From assembly GCF_001404515.1 (NCBI RefSeq), contig NZ_CXWE01000010.1:1-64000 (forward strand): a stretch of 64,000 nucleotides of DNA. Direction: 5' to 3'. Each line of letters opens with the position of its first letter. The stretch's first letter is position 1. Shown here piece by piece: positions 59,553-64,000 of the stretch. The notes beneath the pieces are model-generated. The model made no database searches. It was not told the DNA's origin and saw only the letters and a list, made by a program, of their open reading frames with translations. A program made the position numbers and the translations under genes. Source of the DNA: Roseibium album. GTDB lineage: Bacteria > Pseudomonadota > Alphaproteobacteria > Rhizobiales > Stappiaceae.

Positions 59553-62500
59553 ATGAACGACCATGCATTTGCACATTTCGTTTCCGGTCAGGTTCTGGGC
59601 GCACGCGCCTTGAACGATCTTGTCTCCTACCTCGAGGGTCAGGACCGGCTGAGCCGGCGCGCGCTATCAGGTATTGGTGTGGTTTGTGGCTTCGACGTCG
59701 ATGCCGAAGGCCCGCTCGTTCATATCTCCAAAGGCGTCGCCGTGACATCGGAAGGCTATCTGATCGCGGATGAGGCAGAAAGCTATGACCGTTTCCGCCC
59801 CTATGAATTGCCGGTCTCGGACGCCGAGGAAGTGTCGGAAGACCAAATTGCCGAAGAACGCTATCCGTTCTTTTTCGTTGATGATGAACAGATCCCTCTG
59901 TTTGAACTGGTCGATACCGATTTTGCGCCTGCCCCCGGTGAAGATGAACCCGAACCGCTGACGGCTGCTTTCCTTCAGAACAAGACAGTGATGCTGTTTC
60001 TCGAAACGCGGCTTGAATCCCTCAAGAGCTGCGATGTCAACGACTGTTCGGACAAGGGGGCTGAATGGCGTTTCACCGTCCGTCGGCTTCTGCTGACGCG
60101 GGATCAGGCAGACGCGATCCTCGTACGGGAAGAAGAGATCGCAGGCAGGCCGGTCGATCGGGCAACGCACCCCATGAACGAGCTCGTTCATCTGCGTTTG
60201 GAAAAACTCAAGATCGCTGCCACCGGCACGGACAACTTTGCCGGACTGATCCTCAGGATCGTCGGAATTGCCCTCAAGTTGAGCCAGCACCTGCCGAGTG
60301 CCTTGCGCGATGCCTATGCCGCCTACGGCTATCTTCTTGAAGACATGTACGACGAAAACGCGGATGTGTTTCCAAATACCTATTTTTCCAACGTCTGGGG
60401 GCAGCTTGCCCAGAATGTTTTCATGGCGCAGTACATGTACGACTACATGCGCGACGTTGTCATGGCCTACAATGAATTCGTCCAGGCGGCCGCAAGGTTC
60501 GAGCAGGAATGCCTGCCGAATTCGGGCCGGTTTCCCCGTCACGTTTTTCTGGGCGATGCGACCGACAAGCCGGATGCGTTCACGACAGACTTTCCAACTC
60601 CACAGGACGTGATTACCTGGAATCCGTTCAAGGCAAGCACCGGGTCCGGACTGAGACCGCGCGTGGCCGAACGCCGGACGCATTTCATCGCGTCGCCGGC
60701 ACACACTCATGGCCCCCGGCTGGAGGAGGTCCGGTCGCTGTTCCAGCGCATGCACCTCCTGGCGTTGACCTACCGAACGACATCCAGGGTACAGGCACCC
60801 ATTCGGCTGACACCCAGCAAGACTTGGGATGCGCCGCTCAGCGACCGGGCCATCCCGTTTTACTATGCGTTTCAGCCCGGCTCGGACCTCCACGCCAACT
60901 GGAGTTTCACGAAGACACGGACGCGGCTTTTGAACACCGTTTATTCCTACCAGTTCAGCGCGCCGACCGACGCGCATCCGCTTCATTTCCGCCTGGACGG
61001 CCAGGATTTCATCCGCATCGAAGGGGTCGTCGGAAAGCCGCTTGGGTCCGCGATGGCACAACTTGCCGGCTGGAAGCAGCAGCTGGGCCTGTCATTTTCC
61101 ATTGAACCGGTTTTCATGCCGCTGACGCTTGGCCCGGATGACGGGACAGGAAACAAACTCGACGATGTCGCGCGCAGCCAGATGCTTCAGGCAGCCCGAC
61201 AGCTTTTCCTGTGTCGTCTGAGCGATATCGACCTGATTTTTCTTGTTGTCATCAGGGCGATCTTTGCGTTCATCGTTCTACTGCTCCAGCGGCTCTGGCG
61301 ACAACCTGTCCGGCCAGGGTCGGTCATGAGGCGCGGCGATGACTTCAGCGGCCCGGATCTCGCGGACGGAGTCGTCGCCGGGGGGCTGCTTGAAGTCACA
61401 ACGGCATCTCGTTTTGCGCTCGATCTCGATCCGAAGGAAACGGAAGTTCTCAGGCAGCGTTCCGACGTGCTCCGCTCTGATATCATTTCCCGTCCCTATA
61501 GCGTTGACGAGGTGCTGGGCCGGGTTGCCGGCAAGCAGGAAGACGGAACCGCGGGGGACCTGTTTGCCAGGGTAGGTGATCCGGGAGGTGGCGGCAGCCT
61601 GTTCGATCGGACGCAGCGAGCGATTGTCGCCGAAGGTGGAGACGAGGTCGACGTCAAGGCAGCTTACGCGCCTGTCAGCCTCATGTCCCAGGGCATCGGT
61701 CTGATGAACATGCTGTCGGTCGACAGTCTGGCCGAATTTCAGGTCAATGAATTCGGGCGGTTATACAGAGGGTTTTCGCAAGCATATCTGAACTACACAC
61801 AGACGTTTCGTACAGCCCCGATCGAGGATCCGGAGGCGCGCCGGAACCAGGCACGCGTCGTTGCCTCCGCAGGGCTCGTGGCGGCTCAGAGCAGCGCCTT
61901 TGCGGCGGCCAATATCAATTCGGAGATCACCGCAGCTCTCCAGCGTATGCTGTCGGATTTGACGCTCGGAGGTTACGCACGGCGCCATCCCGGACTTGAG
62001 CATCATTGCGGTGTCAACGTCGGCGGAACGTTCGTGCTTGCCTATTGCTCAATCGATGCGCTTGTTGAGCAGGCCCGGCCAATCGACGGGGTCACGACCG
62101 GTCCGATCAGAAAGCTGGATGACGATCGGGACAACGGCAATGACGCCGCAATCGACGGAGCGTTGTCAGCGGTGGGGGCGGCGCATGCCTTTGCCACACG
62201 TGATCCGCTCGACCGTTTCGTCGTGCTCGCCGATTTCTGTCTGCCCTATCATTGCTGCGATACGGATTGCTCGGACCTGTACCTGCGTCGCCGGTTCTCC
62301 GCCAATCCGTTTGACCCGAACGGCAATCCGGGGCCGATGGGCGTGCCGCCCTATGACGACGACGAACCTGGCGGTGGTGGTCCGGACGATATTGTGTCCC
62401 TGATTGATCAGCCGATCGTCAACGATCTCAAGTCAGCGGGCGGCATTCTTTGGAATCCGGGAGACTTTGTTGTGCCTGACAGTGACCGCGACGATGACGA

Positions 62501-62798
62501 CGATATCAGGGACGACCCGCCGCCGGACAGGGCACGCGCAATTTTGAGGGGCGTTGTCATGCTCGACTCGGATCGCAATCGGGACCCGGTTCCCGAAACG
62601 GAGGTCATCCTGTCCGAAACCGGGGCGCCGACCCGCCGGGTCCCGACCAAGGGAGGCAAGTTCGAAATCCCGGTCCGGGCCGGCATGCTGGCAGTTGGAG
62701 CTGCGTCACCGGACCTTCAGGGGATCATGACCACGCTGCATCTTGATCCGGGCGAGGAGCATGAGCTCACGCTGCTTGTTTCCCAACGAAGGAGATGA
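59553..62798 (+). CDS. Large eCIS-locus protein with hydrophobic segment and Ig-like tail
   Basis: A 1081-residue protein of unknown role. The N-terminus (FVSGQVLGARALNDLVSYLEGQDRLSRRALSGIGVVCGFDV then GVAVTSEGYLIA) resembles phage-tail or fibre entry domains. Around residues 560-580 there is a strongly hydrophobic stretch (IFLVVIRAIFAFIVLLLQRL), long enough for a membrane helix. Later come VNVGGTFVLAYC and a Cys-rich ADFCLPYHCCDTDC. The C-terminal 90 residues look like a carboxypeptidase-regulatory beta-sandwich (RGVVMLDSDRNRDPVPETEVILSETGAPTRRV). It may be a fibre or adaptor or membrane-docking component. Ribosome site GGGAGAGA precedes the ATG. Confidence 0.85.
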   Translation: MNDHAFAHFVSGQVLGARALNDLVSYLEGQDRLSRRALSGIGVVCGFDVDAEGPLVHISKGVAVTSEGYLIADEAESYDRFRPYELPVSDAEEVSEDQIAEERYPFFFVDDEQIPLFELVDTDFAPAPGEDEPEPLTAAFLQNKTVMLFLETRLESLKSCDVNDCSDKGAEWRFTVRRLLLTRDQADAILVREEEIAGRPVDRATHPMNELVHLRLEKLKIAATGTDNFAGLILRIVGIALKLSQHLPSALRDAYAAYGYLLEDMYDENADVFPNTYFSNVWGQLAQNVFMAQYMYDYMRDVVMAYNEFVQAAARFEQECLPNSGRFPRHVFLGDATDKPDAFTTDFPTPQDVITWNPFKASTGSGLRPRVAERRTHFIASPAHTHGPRLEEVRSLFQRMHLLALTYRTTSRVQAPIRLTPSKTWDAPLSDRAIPFYYAFQPGSDLHANWSFTKTRTRLLNTVYSYQFSAPTDAHPLHFRLDGQDFIRIEGVVGKPLGSAMAQLAGWKQQLGLSFSIEPVFMPLTLGPDDGTGNKLDDVARSQMLQAARQLFLCRLSDIDLIFLVVIRAIFAFIVLLLQRLWRQPVRPGSVMRRGDDFSGPDLADGVVAGGLLEVTTASRFALDLDPKETEVLRQRSDVLRSDIISRPYSVDEVLGRVAGKQEDGTAGDLFARVGDPGGGGSLFDRTQRAIVAEGGDEVDVKAAYAPVSLMSQGIGLMNMLSVDSLAEFQVNEFGRLYRGFSQAYLNYTQTFRTAPIEDPEARRNQARVVASAGLVAAQSSAFAAANINSEITAALQRMLSDLTLGGYARRHPGLEHHCGVNVGGTFVLAYCSIDALVEQARPIDGVTTGPIRKLDDDRDNGNDAAIDGALSAVGAAHAFATRDPLDRFVVLADFCLPYHCCDTDCSDLYLRRRFSANPFDPNGNPGPMGVPPYDDDEPGGGGPDDIVSLIDQPIVNDLKSAGGILWNPGDFVVPDSDRDDDDDIRDDPPPDRARAILRGVVMLDSDRNRDPVPETEVILSETGAPTRRVPTKGGKFEIPVRAGMLAVGAASPDLQGIMTTLHLDPGEEHELTLLVSQRRR

Positions 62799-62801
62799 TC
62801 G

Positions 62802-64000
62802 ATGTCCGGTGAAGCACACCGGGTGGGCAGTGCCCGCTTCCACATCTCCGGCCCGGACCATGCAGCGCTGCTGCAATGGCGAACGCGGCTCGAAGCGGTG
62901 GGCCCGGGTGAACTTGAACAAGCGCTTGACATTGCCTTGAGGGATATTCTGCCACCAGACGAACTTCTGGTTATCGATCGGCTGGAAGTGGATCTTGGTG
63001 AATTCGCGGCGGACGAGTTTGACTTGCCCCGGCTGACCTCGGCAACCCGGGAAGCACTTCATCGGCAGGCGATTCACGCTATCCGCCGCCCGGATGTGCC
63101 GATTCAGCCGCCGGCGGATAGCCACGCCGGCGCTGCAGAAGGACACCCGGCCTATCGGGTGAGGCTGTCACGTTCTGCCAACGCTGTCCTGATGACTTAT
63201 CTGGCGACAGGACAGCTCGACCGCGCGGCCCCTTTCACTGATCTTGCGGCGCTCTATGAAGCACTCGAGATTACGTCGGCGACCTTGGAGGCATTCCGGC
63301 ATCTGCTGATTACGGGCACAATGCTGATGCGGCGGGCAGCGCTGTTGCGTTTGTACGCAACAGCACCTCGCAATGTGGCGCAAGCGTTGATGACCGGAGG
63401 TTTTCCCGATCTGCCGACGGCGGTTCGTGCCGACGATGATCTGCGCTCGTCCAGACTTGAGGCAAGACCTGTTGACTACAAGCGTCAATCGTCTCGTCTG
63501 GAGCAGGTGATCGACGATACACTTGCAAAGCTGGACACCGAACACCCTTCTTCTGCCGTTGCTGAGGAGCCTCGGACCGAGAATCCGGAATTTCAATCGC
63601 TATCTGGTGCCCTGCCTTGCGCAAATGCCGGTCTTGTTCTTCTGCATCCGTTTCTGAGGCCGTATTTTGAGGGCACCGGGTTGATGCGGGAGGGCGTCTT
63701 TGCTGGCTCGCGAGAGCGGATTATCGCGTCCAGAATGCTGCATTTCATCGCGACCGGCGAGACCAGCCATGAGGAACCGGACCTCGTCATTCCGCGGCTT
63801 CTTTGCAATGTTCCGGACGAACGGCCCGTTTTGCCGATCGATGGGCTCGATCCGGAACACATAGCGGAAGCACAGCGCATGCTCGTGGCTGCGATCGATG
63901 CCTGGGAAGGTATCGGACATGCAACACCTGACGGCATCCGGGAGACTTTCCTGCAGCGCCCCGGCGTGCTGAGGGGATCGTCAGATGCACTCCAGCTTAC
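62802..64000 (+). CDS. eCIS tape measure protein, Pvc14-like, 5' part
   Basis: Open to the end of the window, with 399 codons visible. The product begins MSGEAHRVGSARFHISGPDH, then LLVIDRLEVDLGEF, the N-terminal signature of contractile injection system tape measure proteins, and later NAGLVLLHPFLRPYFEGTGL, a second conserved block of that family. It is expected to set the tube length. The ATG follows AAGGAGATGATC and lies four bases past the previous stop. The rest lies beyond position 64000. Confidence 0.85.
   Translation, partial: MSGEAHRVGSARFHISGPDHAALLQWRTRLEAVGPGELEQALDIALRDILPPDELLVIDRLEVDLGEFAADEFDLPRLTSATREALHRQAIHAIRRPDVPIQPPADSHAGAAEGHPAYRVRLSRSANAVLMTYLATGQLDRAAPFTDLAALYEALEITSATLEAFRHLLITGTMLMRRAALLRLYATAPRNVAQALMTGGFPDLPTAVRADDDLRSSRLEARPVDYKRQSSRLEQVIDDTLAKLDTEHPSSAVAEEPRTENPEFQSLSGALPCANAGLVLLHPFLRPYFEGTGLMREGVFAGSRERIIASRMLHFIATGETSHEEPDLVIPRLLCNVPDERPVLPIDGLDPEHIAEAQRMLVAAIDAWEGIGHATPDGIRETFLQRPGVLRGSSDALQL

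Noticed and set aside
1..64000. CRISPR arrays, insertion sequences, transposases, rRNA genes and prophage capsid genes.
   Set aside because: I looked for direct repeats with regular spacers, terminal inverted repeats beside transposase-like frames, and capsid or integrase proteins, and found none in the window.

Overview
The window looks like a chromosomal segment of a free-living, probably marine, alphaproteobacterium. Codon use is GC-rich and uniform. There are many solute-binding-protein transporters (ABC, TRAP and TTT/Tct types), a full Na+-translocating NADH:quinone reductase (NQR) operon, GntR/FCD and LysR regulators, and a contractile injection system. A Stappiaceae (Roseibium/Labrenzia) or Rhodobacteraceae-like host is my guess from gene content, not a proven placement.

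Region 1 (1-18.2 kb) opens with the 3' end of an initiator tRNA-Met gene. It is followed by degenerate tandem copies of that tRNA end, each with its own hairpin. About 17 kb of catabolic and transport genes follow: two FAH-family hydrolases with a GntR regulator, an NMT1/Ssu-type ABC transporter, an Ldh-family dehydrogenase, a two-part FAD/Fe-S 2-hydroxyacid dehydrogenase with a second GntR regulator, a glyoxylate-type class V aminotransferase, a TRAP transporter, a crotonase-family protein, a family III CoA-transferase and a GlcG-like protein. Another degraded copy of the tRNA end lies at 18.16-18.22 kb, so this block may be a tRNA-associated genomic island.

Region 2 (18.5-29.1 kb) is core bioenergetics: nqrABCDEF on the minus strand, and the maturation genes apbE and nqrM on the plus strand across a shared upstream region. 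A CBS-domain protein and a membrane-type D-lactate dehydrogenase (dld) follow.

Region 3 (29.2-45.1 kb) handles tricarboxylates. A minus-strand operon encodes a TctC binding protein, a TctA-TctB fusion, a decarboxylating dehydrogenase, a PrpF/GalD-like isomerase, a small unknown protein and a D-2-hydroxyacid dehydrogenase. A TctD/TctE two-component system is divergent from it. Further on are a LysR gene, a cytochrome c'-like gene and a DUF5519-like gene, a homocysteine S-methyltransferase, a scar that appears to join the 3' ends of a LuxR-type gene and a multicopper oxidase gene, and a TcuA/TcuB tricarballylate dehydrogenase pair with its divergent LysR regulator.

Region 4 (45.5-64.0 kb, running off the end) is an extracellular-type contractile injection system (eCIS). 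It has a Pvc16-like cap (DUF4255), a conserved unknown, a small unknown, a single sheath, two tube proteins, a DUF5908-like protein, a LysM-type adaptor, a VgrG-like spike, a PAAR tip, a gp25-like baseplate protein, a gpJ-like baseplate protein, a 1021-residue baseplate protein, a 1081-residue protein of unknown role with a strongly hydrophobic stretch, and the start of the tape-measure protein. The AAA ATPase, fibres and toxins expected for such a system are not in the window and may lie beyond 64 kb. This cluster is the most interesting part of the window.
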